A DNA stretch of 64,000 nucleotides from Annona cherimola (Eukaryota; Streptophyta; Magnoliopsida; Magnoliales; Annonaceae), in contig CM059974.1 in the NCBI GenBank assembly GCA_030490835.1, positions 5,277,501 to 5,341,500 on the forward strand. The letters are read 5' to 3'. The translations under genes and the position numbers were made by a program. The notes below the pieces were generated by a model. That model had not been told where the DNA came from and did not search any database. It saw only the letters and a program-made list of their open reading frames with translations. Below are positions 10,908-22,883 of this stretch, piece after piece (the stretch's first letter is position 1; every line of letters starts with the position of its first letter).

Positions 10908-13900
10908 ATGGAAGAGCTCACCAATCCTTGGAGGCACGACGCCATCTCTATGGCCGGGTTCCGGCCGCCGGAGACTCCGTTGGAGCCGATGGAGTTTCTC
11001 TCACGGTCGTGGAGCGTCTCCGCCCAGGAGGTGTCCAAGGCGCTGACGCCCGCTTATCCTCAGCAGCCGCTGATGACGGCGGTCAGCGGCGGTTCCGGAG
11101 GGGGAGGAGGTGGATCGATTCCAGAAGATATCGCCGGAGAGGCGGAAGAGGCGGGGTTGGTTTCGGGGAATCCCTTCTCCTTTGCGTCCTCCGTGACTTC
11201 GCAGCTTGTCATGGAGCGGATAATGTCGCAGTCGGTAGGTTCTCTGAACTAAAACAGCCAGGCCCCAAATGCGTTTCCGTTTCCGTTTCCTTTTCCTTTT
11301 TTTCCTTTTTTCTTTTTCTAAGCTCTTGTTTAGAGAGGAGCATTTATTTTTCTTCTTGAGAATTCGATTTTCGTCCTTTCCGAGGTCTCTTGCCTGTGTT
11401 TGTTTTGCAGCTCAAATCACGTGTTTTGTTTTCTTCTTCTCGGGTGTTTGGGGGAATTTTATTATGGTTTATTCGTTGTGTGAGATCTGAAGTTGAGTGA
11501 GCAGGTGTCCGTTTGGATGCTTGTGCTGCGAATAGAAATCAATCTCAGTCCTGATTTCCTTCGCTTGTTGTTTTGCGAGAAAATAATGCAGCAGGAAGTG
11601 TCGCCGCGGACATCAGGAAGGCTATCCCACAGCAGTGGGCCATTAAATGGTGGGCAGAGCTGCGGATCTCTGACTGACAGCCCGCCCGTTTCGCCCTCCG
11701 AAATCGACGATCCGAAGGTCTCAATCTCTTTCCCTCTCTTTCATATCTCCATGCATATGCTTCCATTTCCATCTTTCTCCTTGTGGGCCATCTCGCCACA
11801 TGGCCCACATCTCATCTGATGCGAAATCAGCAGTCCTCTATTTCGTTAGTTTACAGGGGCAAAAAAAGTTGAAGAGGTTTCTTCAAAACTTTTTCTGTTT
11901 TCAGAAGCAGAGAGCAGGGTTTTGATTCTTCTTCCCCTGTTCCCATGTCATGCACTGTTTGCATTAAACATCTGGCGTCTTCTCCCTCGCCCTCTTTGCT
12001 GTATCTGGCGGGCTGTTTTCGCTTGCACAGCTGGCCGAAGAAGCCAACCTTCCGTTGGTGGGTCCATCTCCCTTCCTATAGTGACCAAATTACCCTTCTG
12101 GCCCCACCCCTCCTGTCTCATGCCTGTAGCATAACGGCCGCTCATCAGGTGGGCCACGGGAGCGACCGGTTCAGGATGTCGCTGCTTAAGCTATACGGCT
12201 AATGTTGTTTTATCCAGTGCACACGTGTGGTCAACTTACCGTACTTGAATTTGAGGCCCCCATGGAATTTCATGATTATCCCCACCGAGGCCCCACGAGT
12301 ACCTCATGGAATTTAATAGGCGGGCGGAGCAATTGTACAGCGCCGCGCCGGCTGCAACGGTAAATGATCCGAGCCGTTCGTTTGAGCCCCCCGGAAATTC
12401 CCAAACTTCTTCCGTCACAAGCCGGAATAATCGTACTCTGGGGAACCTTGGCCCTACGATGCTCGGTGGTGGGGAGAAGACGGTGGGGATTGGTCCCGCT
12501 GGTCCGAACCGAGTGAGGTCGCGTCGCGAATCTTTTTGGGTGGGATAACAAATCTGGCGGACGCACACGTCAAATTTCGGGCGTAGGTTGTTAAGTGATG
12601 TAGAGCGCCGGAGTACGCACATCTCGAGTCTCGACGTAAAATTCTACGGTGCTGTGGCAGCGGCTGAGGGAGATCCTCCGGGTAGAGTATTTATATCCTG
12701 TGATCTGGATCATTCGAAGAGTCCCTTCGCTCAGGGCCTGTTGATAGTTTTTTTTGACACTTTTTTTGTTTTGTTTTTGACACAAGGGCATGTTGATAGT
12801 TAGGATGCAATATTCTCGAATGGAATTTTTAATATTTTAATACACTTTTACTCAATTTCAATATACTTTAATAGAATATCAATACACTTAACTCTCAAAT
12901 TCTCGTTCTATCCTTTTTCCGTCCAAGCTCTTAACAGCCGCTAAATGCTTCTCATTTTGGCCATTGCCACGCAAAATTGGGTACGGAACTTCCGGTGATT
13001 ACCCAGTTAGCCCCAGCTTTTTGCATAAATTCCAGAGCAAAGCGTTGGTGGGTTTGAAGTAATTAAAGGCCGTAGGTGAGGGTAGCTTGGCCTTTCGAAA
13101 TATGTTGGCGATCGAGAAACGCGACTCGCATGGCGGGTGCTTGTGCTGGGCTCCAGGGAAATACGCTGTTTGCAGCTCATTTCCCGCATCGCGAAAAGGA
13201 GAGTGGGTGGTTGCGGTGCTCGTGCGTGTCTTGATGCACGCCCGCACGATCTCCTCTTTCTCCGCAATGAAGGCCTCTGCTATCTGGATTTCTGTCTCTG
13301 GCCGGCCCAGATTGGCCATAAATGAGACTGAAATGACCGTTGGCCGCTTTTTCGTAATCGCATTGAAATCGAAGCCATGGCATTTAAATCTCACTGAAAA
13401 GAGAGATGGGATCGATTGCCGTCTGCACCATCAATGTGGGAATTGGCGGGTACAACGGACTCCAGAAATCACTGCCTTTTCAGTAGCTTAAAATCTTAGT
13501 CTCCGTCCGAAAAAATAATAATAAAAAAAATCTTATGGTCATTTGAATTTTTTTTTTTTTTTTTTAAATCCTAATTGTCATCCCCTGGATGCCTGCACAA
13601 GGCATTTGGCAGCGAGTGCTAGGGCAAAGAGGTCCAGGTTCGAGCGGGCAAAGGCAGAGTCCCTCCGTACGCCTTCGTACCTCTGTTAGATACCTGATGA
13701 TCCAAGGTTTGTGGCGTGATGAAAACAAAAAAAAAATCCTATCATAGTTCTCTTTGTGGCCCCCATCTGTAAATCAGAGTGATTATTATTACTCTAGTTT
13801 TTTTATTCAGTCTTGGGATGAACTGGATAAATAGCCTTGAATTGGAATTACAACCTCCCTCTCGTGGGAAGTAAAAAAATTAAAATCCTTATTAGTTCCT

Positions 13901-16611
13901 GCACATCTTATCTTTTGATACGAATAACATATAGACCACGTAACTGCGCTTCTTTTTCTATTATCTCAACGTTCCAATCATTTTCTGACATTTTTAATAC
14001 AATTATTTTATTTTATTTTATTTTTAATCATCACTCTTATCATATCATATTATTCTCTTTTCCAAAAATTTAATGAAATTTTTTGCTTCTGCTCCTTGCT
14101 GGGTGCAGTTCTGCCGGCTGAGCAACATAGGAAAACCACAATACAGAGGAGGATTAACGACTGGTATAGCTGCCGCTGGGGGTGGTGGGGGTGGAGGGAA
14201 GACGGTGGGAAGATGGTTAAAGGACAGAAAAGAGAAGAAAAAGGAAGAGTCCCGAGCCCAAAATGCCCAGCTGCATGCAGCTGTTTCTGTGGCCGGAGTG
14301 GCCGCAGCTGTGGCTGCAATAGCAGCTGCAACAGCTGCTTCGTCGTCTTCATCTGGTAAGGAGGACCATGTGGCAAAGGCCACGGACATGGCTGTGGCCT
14401 CTGCTGCAACGCTGGTGGCAGCCCAGTGTGTTGAGGCAGCCGAGGCGATGGGTGCTGAGCGAGAGCACTTGGCTGCTGTCGTAAGCTCTGCAGTCAATGT
14501 GAGGACACCTGGTGATATTATGACCCTAACTGCAGCTGCAGCCACAGGTAATTTCCTAAACCAGAACCCAAAAAATGCATTCGTAGCTAGCTGGTGTGTC
14601 AGAAAGTTGTTATCCTGGCTGGAAATCTCCATCCATCTGCAAGTGTTCTCAATCCTTTTTTAATTGCCGTCTTATTTATGGGAAATTTTCCTCTTTTGAG
14701 CTCAAACCCAACTTGTTGGGAGGCATATACATTTATTTGTTTGCGGGAAAAATATTTATAATTTGTGGGGATGAGGTGATCTGTTCAGAGTTTGAACCAC
14801 TTGCTAACGACTACTAGGAGGGTACGCAGAGACTTGGCAGATGATGCACGCTTCTGGAAACTCCGCGTTCCACATGCTATTGGGTTGCTTACCTCTAGAA
14901 GTGTTGCATTTTCCGGCTGCAGTGCTTGCTTGCTTGCTCGCATCTAGAAGCCAGCATTGTCACAAGTGATGCTGAGCACGCTAGCCGGTGCCTATATTTA
15001 AATGGAAAAAAAAACAACAGCTCCCATGTGATTGTCCAAATTGATGTTTATTAGTACGTGCTTTGGCCTTCAAGGGCATGACTTTACAACCAGTAAGTGG
15101 AAAAATAAGAGGAAAGAAAACAAACGAAAAGAAAAACGAATAAAAGATAAAAAGATGTCCCACTGTGGCATGAATCTTCCGATATCTCTTTTGGCATTTA
15201 TATTTTTTTTTTCTCTGCTTATAATGACGGGTTTATTTTTTTATTTGAAAAATAAAACAGCCTGATGTTGCACAGTATCAGTGAGAAATGGTCCCTACTC
15301 TACTAGTGAATGATAGTCTTTGTTAAATAAATAGAAAGGAAAAGAGAGTGGAAAAAAAAAAAAGGGAACATTTCGTGAGCCGTCTGGTTTTGGTACTCCA
15401 TTTGTTGTTGTTGTTGATGTTTACTTGCTTATTCGTGAAGCCCTTCGAGGAGCTGCCACGCTAAAAGCAAGGGCACTCAAGGAAGTATGGAACATAGCTG
15501 CTGTTATTCCAGTAGAGAAAGGTATGGCAACTCAAACCAACAGTAGCTTCAGCGGTGAACTGGCCCCTGAAGAGAACTTCCTGGGCGTTTGTAGCCAAGA
15601 ATTCCTTGCAAGGGGCACCGAACTTCTCAAGCGCACTAGAAAAGGTGAGTGCTAATTCCTAAACGATTAATGCCCCCCTCTATGGTTTGGAGAATTTTTT
15701 TTTTTTTTTTTAAAGAAAGATTATAACCTTTTTTAAGTTTCATTCATTTCAGGTGCCCTTCACTGGAAGATTGTTTCTGTGTACATCAATCGATCGGGTC
15801 AGGTGAGCGTCGTGTACACGTGCATCTCGTGATGTCCATAAAGTGAGGAGTTAAGAAAAATAGGAGGGAACAATTAATTATAAGTAATGATTATCTCAAT
15901 TAATTATACATTAAAAATGAAAATCTCCTTTTCCATTTCCCTTATCAGCCCCTATATAAATACCATCAATATATATATACACAAGGCACTGTTTCAACAA
16001 TGTTGGTTTTTAGGCAAGTATAGAGACGACGACCCCCACCTAAACCTCTTGACGAATGTTGGCGTGTCAGCATGAAGTCATCCATCCAAATCAGGGAAGA
16101 ATCACGAGTGCAGATAGGACGAGGGCGGTTTCTTTTCGTTTGCTAATCATCCACTGGGAATTTATTCGCCTTGTCGCCTTTGCAGGTAATGCTGAAGATG
16201 AAGAGCAGACATGTGGCAGGGACGATCACGAAAAAGAAAAAGAGTAAGTTGGAACTTTTGACCGTCCTCTCTCCTCACTTTCCCTCGTAAATATAAATAC
16301 AAGCCAATGCAATGTAATGCGATGGATCTGAGCAGATCACCAATCTTTTCCTTTTCCCCTCCTTGGCATTTGTGAAAGCTAAAAGCAAGCTAGTGTGGTT
16401 GTTTTCAGGTGTAGTGCTGGAGGTTTGCAAAGACGTACCAGCGTGGCCGGGGCGGCACCTTTTGGAAGGAGGAGAAAAGAGAAGATACTTCGGGCTGAGA
16501 ACGGTTGCTCGTGGGGTGATCGAGTTCGAGTGCCGAAATCAAAGAGAGTACGAGATATGGACTCAAGGAGTGTCTAGGCTTCTCTCCGTTGTTAACGAGA
16601 GGAAGCTTTAA
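10908..16611 (+). CDS. VAN3-binding protein / FORKED-like (DUF828 + PH domain), 7 exons, 468 aa
   Basis: Exons: 10908-11234, 11592-11717, 14109-14547, 15441-15644, 15753-15802, 16186-16243, 16409-16611; all introns are GT-AG and phases fit, giving 1,407 nt. The N-terminal half is the auxin-canalisation (DUF828) region: the start [18 protein letters not shown], the [16 protein letters not shown] motif, and from about residue 186 [20 protein letters not shown] followed by an alanine-rich helix. Residues about 366-465 form a C-terminal PH-like domain ending in a W-T-Q-G-V helix. Family members (FKD1/VAB, FL proteins) bind the ARF-GAP VAN3 at the trans-Golgi network and help PIN localisation in leaf vein patterning; that role is inferred here. 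Intron 2 is long (2.4 kb) and unusually GC-rich. The gene converges on the LIFEGUARD-like gene downstream. Confidence 0.9.
13574..13732 (+). repeat. tRNA-derived SINE-like element in VAN3BP-like intron 2
   Basis: The block has a box-B-like GGTTCGAGC (near 13637), a conserved tail GATCCAAGGTTTGTGGCGTG, and ends in an A-rich run. AAATCCTA occurs just before it and again after the A tail, a possible short target duplication. A second element at about 19390-19521 has the same order of motifs (GCGAGT, AAGAGGTC, GGTTCAAAT, then CATCCAAGATGAGTGGCATG and poly-A). Classified as a SINE by structure only. Confidence 0.5.
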
Positions 16612-17302
16612 ACAAAGCTGTTTGTAACATGAGCGGAGATGGTGAGGACCCCATCTGGGGGATAAAAGCGCAAAAGAAAAAGCGTGTTTTGGCCTTTGGA
16701 ATTATCTGATGAGATGGGTCCATCGTCTACTGTAAAATATAGTATATCATAGGAGTATTTTAATGAATTTTTTGTGGGGGATTTGTCTAAAGTGCACATA
16801 TTCTTGTAAGACTGTTTTACAGCTTTTGACTACTGGTGATGAAGGGAAGAGTTATTTATGAAACAGTAATACAAAAAAAAAGGAAAAGGTGGGGACCTGC
16901 ATCGTTCACAAAGGAGCCAGCCTGCTTGCCTGCCCGCCATTGGATCTGTGCACCTAGTGACTGGCAAAGACGAGGTTGCAATGGCGGGAGACAGCATGTA
17001 TATTTCAAATTCCTAAAGCACAGAGGAGGTTGATGTGATTGCTAACTTTAAAAAGAAAAGGAGAGGAGCTTCGTTGCATTTGCAGCCTTAAATCGGAAGA
17101 AACTTCGCTTCCGTTCAGACTGCAAACACCGAATAGATTGCACATTCCACCAGAATTCCGTATCTCGACTTGTTCTCTGTAAACATTCCCATTAAACTAA
17201 TCGAGAGCTTTAGAAAGTTTTGGTTTTGAACTGCGTAAAAATTTCCTAGCCAATTTGAAGAACTTAAGGACATCTTTGGCAAAGGCTAATACTTATTAAA
17301 CT
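16612..17302. other. 3' flank of VAN3BP-like gene; no further gene
   Basis: Probably includes the 3' UTR of the upstream gene. Short frames on both strands are unrecognisable. Confidence 0.5.
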
Positions 17303-17841
17303 ATGGCTGCGTTTGGAAAATAATAATTTTTTATGAATTTTTTTTGGCATAAAAATTTTTAAAAAGAAAAAAAAATAATGTGATATGATACGAGTAATGG
17401 TGAAGAATAAAAAGAATAAAGTTAAAATAAATAGGTTAAATATATGAGTACAGGAAAAAATGAAAAAATAATTTAAAAATAAAATAATCATGAAAAAATG
17501 AAAAATTTTATATTGAAAAGTTTTAATTTGAAAAACTTTTAATCTTAACAAATACCTCTTGAAAAATTTTAATTAAGAACTTTTTATTTTCCACAACCAT
17601 CTTATTTTTTAATTATTTTTTCATATTTTTCTATACAATAATCTTACTTTTCAATCATTTTTATATATACTCATATAATCAATATATCTATTTTAATTTT
17701 ATTCTCTTTATTGCTCATTATTATCGCTATTTATCGTTACTCTTATTATATTACATTATTTTCTTTCGTTTAAATTTTTTTTACACAGAATACTTTTCAT
17801 AAAAATTTTTTTTACACAATCTCAAACACGCACTAAATATC
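17303..17841. mobile_element. Inverted (tail-to-tail) pair of family A MITEs
   Basis: The left half (about 17303-17555) reads like family A in the forward direction, beginning GCTGCGTTTGGAAAA and containing AATAAAGTTAAAATAAATAG. The right half (about 17560-17841) is the same family in reverse; read on the minus strand it begins GTGCGTGTTTGAGA and contains AATAAAATTAAAATAGATAT. The two arms of about 250 bp face each other with almost no spacer. No coding capacity. Confidence 0.6.
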
Positions 17842-18489
17842 AGACCCAAACACATTGTAAAATATCAGATGGGGGTACAAACCCGCTAAATATCAGACGG
17901 AGTACAAACGTAATGAGAGAACCTTTCAGCAGCAAGCTTGTAGACCATGTAGGCGTTGTACTCTCCGATAAAATATTTGCGTATAATGCTTATTTAAGGC
18001 CCGATTCATCCAGAATTAATATTTTTGGTTAAGAGCATTAATAATCCATCACTGTTTAAGCGAGCCATATGGCTGTCAAGCGATTTGGATTTTACAAAGA
18101 GATTCATTTGTAAAAGAAAGAGCTACTACTCGTGAAATGCAAAGGAATCTAAAGTGAGTGCCGCCAAGAAAACTATTCACGAAACGTAAGTATTGGTAAA
18201 TGATCATACCCGACCACTCAATAAAACATATTTTTTTATTCAAAAATTTCTTATAAAATAATTAGTCTAAATATAATTAATCTATAAATAAAATCACTAT
18301 TTTCGGAGACATATTTTGTTAATAAAATTTTTCTTCTTTTTTTTAAAGTGTAAATTTTACTATTTTAGATGCGCAAATATATATATATATATATATGAAA
18401 AATATATAAAAAATATTTCAATGCAAGCGACTTAACCGTGTAGTTCATGCACTGTAAACTCCACATGATCACGAATGAAAAATCCACCT

Positions 18490-18720
18490 CACCCATTATA
18501 TTTAAAATTGTTCACTTTATTAGCATACCAATTTTCATTTAAATCTAACATGTGTGTGATTCTTATCTTAAAATAGTACAAAATCAACGTAATAAAATAA
18601 TTTAATATAAATATCAAGTTTAAAGTGGTATTTTCAACCTCTAAACTGTCCAAAGTAATAAAATTTTTATATAGATAAACGATTGTATAAAATTTCATTA
18701 TAATCTAATACGTGCTGAGT
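18490..18720. repeat. Family B element fragment
   Basis: Contains AATCAACGTAATAAAATAAT and ATATAGATAAACGATTGTAT, matching the family B core at 7780-7900. Only one side is recognisable, so this is probably a fragment. Confidence 0.45.
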
Positions 18721-19096
18721 CCATCTTATACTGAACTGCCCCATATGTATATGGATCAAGAAAGTTAAACAGCCCCCACCCCACCTACCCCAAAACGAAA
18801 AAAAACGAAGCCCAGGCTTGCGGGAAGGGCCTATCCCAGTACCAACTCATTAGCGGATCACTAGAAAATATATCTAGGAGGCTTCCAGATGCTCGTGTCA
18901 TGTGAAATATGCATAATGGGGTCTCGTAACATATTTGTATCAAAGGAAAAGAGAAACAATCCCCGTTACAAGGAAAAATTGACATACAAAGCACCTCCGC
19001 AAGAATGTATACATCTGATTGCGGTTTTCCTTGAAAGACTTTATCATGATGGTTACGATGGGGAGGGCTGGGTTGGGTGAGAGGGTGGGTGCCATT

Positions 19097-22000
19097 CTAA
19101 GATTCAGCTGCCCTGAAGAGAGTTAAGAGGGAAAGGAAAAGGTTAATGATATCGAGATACAAAGCAACCGCAGCCCAGACATACTCATCATACGAGTAAC
19201 GCTTTATGAGGTTGTCAGTGTCGTAGATGATGTAGCCGCAGAATACGATGGCTGCTATCGCCCCATATATCATCATCGACAGTCGACCCATTGGGAAGAA
19301 CAGCTGCAAAAAAAGAAGATGCCAACAACAGCAACTCAGTACATGGAGACGAGCAAATAACAAACATCTCTTTACTTCACACTTGGATAGTGGACGTGCG
19401 TGTATAAAACAGTGCGAGTAAGAGGTCAGGGTTCAAATGTTGGGTAGACACAGTGGCCTCATTCTCTACTCTCCATCAGGTGCCTACTCATCCAAGATGA
19501 GTGGCATGATAGGGGGAAAAAAAAAAAAAAGCTAACAATCGGTAGTCCCTGACTGGGCTCTCTCTTGGCATAAACCCAATAGTATTTTGCAGCCAGCCCA
19601 CTTGCCCGTTGGGGACCAAAAGTGCGACCAGTGAGTCAAGAGAAGCATCCCATGCCTGATGCCTCTCATTTGTCACTTGTGTTTTACACGTACTGTCATC
19701 TCTCATATCCAAAGAGGTTAGGCTGAAACCACAGGATTAGTAATTGAAAGGCGAGGGCTCCTAAGCCAAGCTCAAGTCGTACCTGAATGAGAACAAACAG
19801 CATCAGCACCATTACTGCAGCAAACAAAAAGGGTCCAAGGAAGTTGAAATCATAGCCCCTCCTGGCAGCCCAGAATGTGTAAACTGTGAGGCTCACTACA
19901 ACTGTTGCCGTTAGAATAGCAGATTCCAAAATAACCTTCCCTGTTTACAATGTATAAGCAAGATCAAAGTCAAGACTTTGCAGTTGACCAAAAGACGATC
20001 TGCAAGGGAAGCATAAACATTTCATATCTCGTGAACTTGGGTTAGAAAAGTGAATCCGCAACTACAACCTAATAGATGTACCACCTATATCACAGGAAAA
20101 AAGCAAATTTTGTAATCATGTTGTCAATTCCATGCTTTCAATATTCAAGTATATGGTTTTACAGTATTAAACATGCAAAGCCTCCAGGGTTTGAGCTTGA
20201 TATTTCAATATAATACTCTCAAGTTGACACTGGTTTCAAGGACCTATTAATTTGGAAAGACACTGGTTTCGAGGAGCAATAATTTGGAAAGCAGCTTCAT
20301 CTGACTCAACGCTCCTTATTTCTTTTCCTTCCATACTGCTGGACTTGTGGAAGATGGAATTATTAAACTTAGAAACCTGCAAATAGACATAGACGTCGCA
20401 AGCAATTCAAGTGACTTAATCCTTTAAAAACCCTTAAAACTCAGGTGACTTGTCCTTCCAAAACTTCCCTAAACTGGATTTACTAACTAGTTCTAATTCC
20501 CAAACGAATCCTCCAGTCAATGCTCAAAAGCATCACCAAGACAAGCTTTCCATATCTTGTACCGTTGCCGGTAAGTCGAACCTCTTAACAACCATTTGTG
20601 TTACAGAACCAGCCTGGAGTTCATCTCTGATGATCATAGTTGTCCAAGGCTTAAGGTGCAAAGGGGTGTTGGGGCTTATGTGCAAAGCACAGGCATAATT
20701 AAGGCAAAGTGCACCTTATATAAAATTTATTTTAAAAAATCGTACTGCCTAGAACTAGTGAGGAAAAAATAGGATTAACATCCAAAAGACAATTATATAA
20801 TAAATTACAATTATTAAAAGTAAAAATAAAATTCAAATCTACCATATAATAATCATAAATTCCATTTCATCAAATTAATATAATTCAAAAATATTATTAA
20901 ATTCATCATCATCATCATTAGCCATTTCCCCACCAAAGTGGAAAAAAAAAATTCAAGGTTCATCGTTTAAAAAAATATTTTTGGAAAAAATTTTCTGTTT
21001 TTTGTTAAAGCCCTAGGCACCTTGGGCACGACCCATAGGCATGTGCCTTAGGTGGGCCTTCTCAAAGAAGCGCACCTTGAGTGTCTCCTAGGCGCATTAA
21101 GTGTGCTTAAGCAACACCTTGAACCTAGGCACACGTCTAGGTGAACCTTTAACAGCTATGCTCATGACTATTTTATGTTCCAAATGTTAACCAATCAGAA
21201 AATTTTCCCTTGATGTAGCAAAATGATCTCTAACCAGCTAATCTCATTTTCAGAAAGGGTGAAGTCTGAAGAGAATGGCAATTAGAAGTGCATTTAGAGC
21301 AGTCTACAGGAGCTACCAACCAGGGAGCTATAGTAGAAGTATCTAGGGTACTTCTAAAAACTGCTTTTAGGGTCCATTTGGTATTACGCTTTAATGGGAC
21401 TGATGCACTTATTCGCACCTCTCCTCGATAAACTGAAATAGGAAGCATTCAACGAATTGCTCTTAAGCAAATAAGCTATCTACTCGAATCAACCCCAGAC
21501 AAAGCCTTAATACGAAGAAAATTCCAAGGAAAAGATAAGTGCTAATGTCTGAGATGCATTTGAAGGAGTCAGGGCTAATATAGAGCAATTTCTTAACTTA
21601 TTTTGCAACTTCCAACCGTCTTTTCTACCTTAGTCGAAAAACTTTGCAAGAAGCAACTTCCATATGAAAGTGTTTAATCAAATACAAAGCCGGAATCAGC
21701 TTCCGGCAGCACAGGGAGCAGAATCCTGCACAGAGGTTACGTCTGCAGGGAGGCTGCCTGAAGTTATGTCTTCTTCATGGAATATGCATAGGACTGCAGA
21801 ATATATCACTTCAACATTAGATTAAAAAATCCTAAGAAATAAAGCTTTTCTACTATTTTGTGGAGGATTTCATTGCATTTCGGTATCCTAGATGTGTTAT
21901 CATCTTAAAAGCACAATTAGCCCCTTCTTTCACCCATCCAATCACTTCCAAATGCTTCCCATTTCAATGAATTTGGAAGACGTAATTGAGACAAGTCTTC

Positions 22001-22883
22001 CACAACCATGCCAAACCCTCCAACGGCCTACATCCCACAGCAAGATTCAAACAGCACTTCAGAACAAGTTCCCCATCTTCCCATGTGTTCCCACAATTCA
22101 AACCATTACATTAGTTCACGACTCCTGTCCTAATCAAGACATGATCGACTAGCTATGTCTGATTTAAAACTTGAATCCTGACTAGACAAGAAATGAAAAC
22201 TAGATTACTCTAATTCGGCTAGTTCTTTCGGGATATTCGGGCTATGAGTTCCATAGATCGAAGTCAAAGAAATGAGCTGCATTGAAATACAAATCAATAA
22301 CTAACCAAAATGATATGAATGCACATGTCAAGTCCTAAGAACCCATAAAGAAATGATTCCTCATATTTCACCAATTTAAACAACTACCAATTTGAATTGA
22401 AACAACTATGAAGATGGTTTCTTCCACACTTACCACTGGTGAATGCACACGTTAATCCCACAGCGAAACCGAGAGACACCGTGAAGACGGTAAGAAGAAT
22501 CAAATTCACCGGATGCCGCTGATAGTAGTAATACAGAGGGCATAGAACTGCAAAACAATAACCAAGAATAACAATCGGTCGTCCATATGTTAATTTAGTT
22601 ATAATATGGGGTCGAGAGAGGGATATATACTTATGAATGGCAAGAAGATGAGGAGAATGTAAAGGCCAAGGCCTCCGGGGGAGGAGACGAAGAAATTAGC
22701 AATGGGACGAACGGAGACGACGGTGGCGGCGACAGCGACGGTGACGAGCATTTGGAAGGAGAGGATGGAGTAAACCTTCCTGATGAAGGCCCACCGCAGC
22801 TCCGGACTCTCGAGCATCATGGGGTAGAGCGGTCGAGCACCGGACTCGACGTCGCCGGACTTCCAGTGCGACGGCACCCACAT
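19097..22883 (-). CDS. LIFEGUARD / BAX inhibitor-1-like membrane protein, 4 exons, 243 aa
   Basis: Exons on the minus strand: 22883-22631, 22547-22434, 19940-19783, 19303-19097; all GT-AG, phases 1, 1, 0, total 732 nt including the TAG stop. The N-terminus is a short cytosolic tail (start MWVPSHWKSGDVESGARPLY), followed by about seven hydrophobic segments typical of the transmembrane BAX-inhibitor-motif family, including ILSFQMLVTVAVAATVVSV, NLILLTVFTVSLGFAVGLTC and the conserved ends YIIYDTDNLIKRYSYDEYVW and AAVALYLDIINLFL. Length matches plant LFG proteins (about 240-255 aa). The family sits in ER, Golgi or vacuolar membranes and restrains programmed cell death; biochemical role is inferred. 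Intron 3 is 2.5 kb and carries a hAT-like element. The gene converges with the VAN3BP-like gene. Confidence 0.93.
19390..19521 (+). repeat. tRNA-derived SINE-like element in LIFEGUARD-like intron 3
   Basis: Shows AAGAGGTCAGGGTTCAAATG (box-B-like), a conserved 3' section CATCCAAGATGAGTGGCATG, then GATAGGGGG and a 14-A tail. The order matches the element at 13574-13732. It lies antisense to the host gene. The 5' limit is approximate. Confidence 0.5.
20635..21160. mobile_element. hAT-like non-autonomous element in LIFEGUARD-like intron 3 (526 bp)
   Basis: The left end reads CATAGTTGTCCAAGGC and the reversed right end CATAGCTGTTAAAGGT. The flanking 8-mers CTGATGAT and CTCATGAC agree at 6 of 8 positions, consistent with an old hAT target duplication. 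The interior repeats variants of AGGTGCA/AGGCGC motifs on both arms and has no open frame. This TIR style is common for plant hAT MITEs. Confidence 0.65.

Noticed and set aside
12999..13491. Overlapping open frames of about 130 codons on both strands
   Set aside because: Inside the GC-rich intron of the VAN3BP-like gene. Neither product shows a domain, and long frames are expected by chance in such composition. The intron is flanked by good splice sites and neighbouring exons join without it.
13630..13660. tRNA gene because of GGTTCGAGC
   Set aside because: No cloverleaf, acceptor stem or anticodon arm can be made around it. A SINE box B explains it better.
14045..14632. 195-codon antisense frame
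   Set aside because: It is the shadow of exon 3 of the VAN3BP-like gene, whose Ala/Gly-rich codons keep the opposite strand open. No family resemblance.
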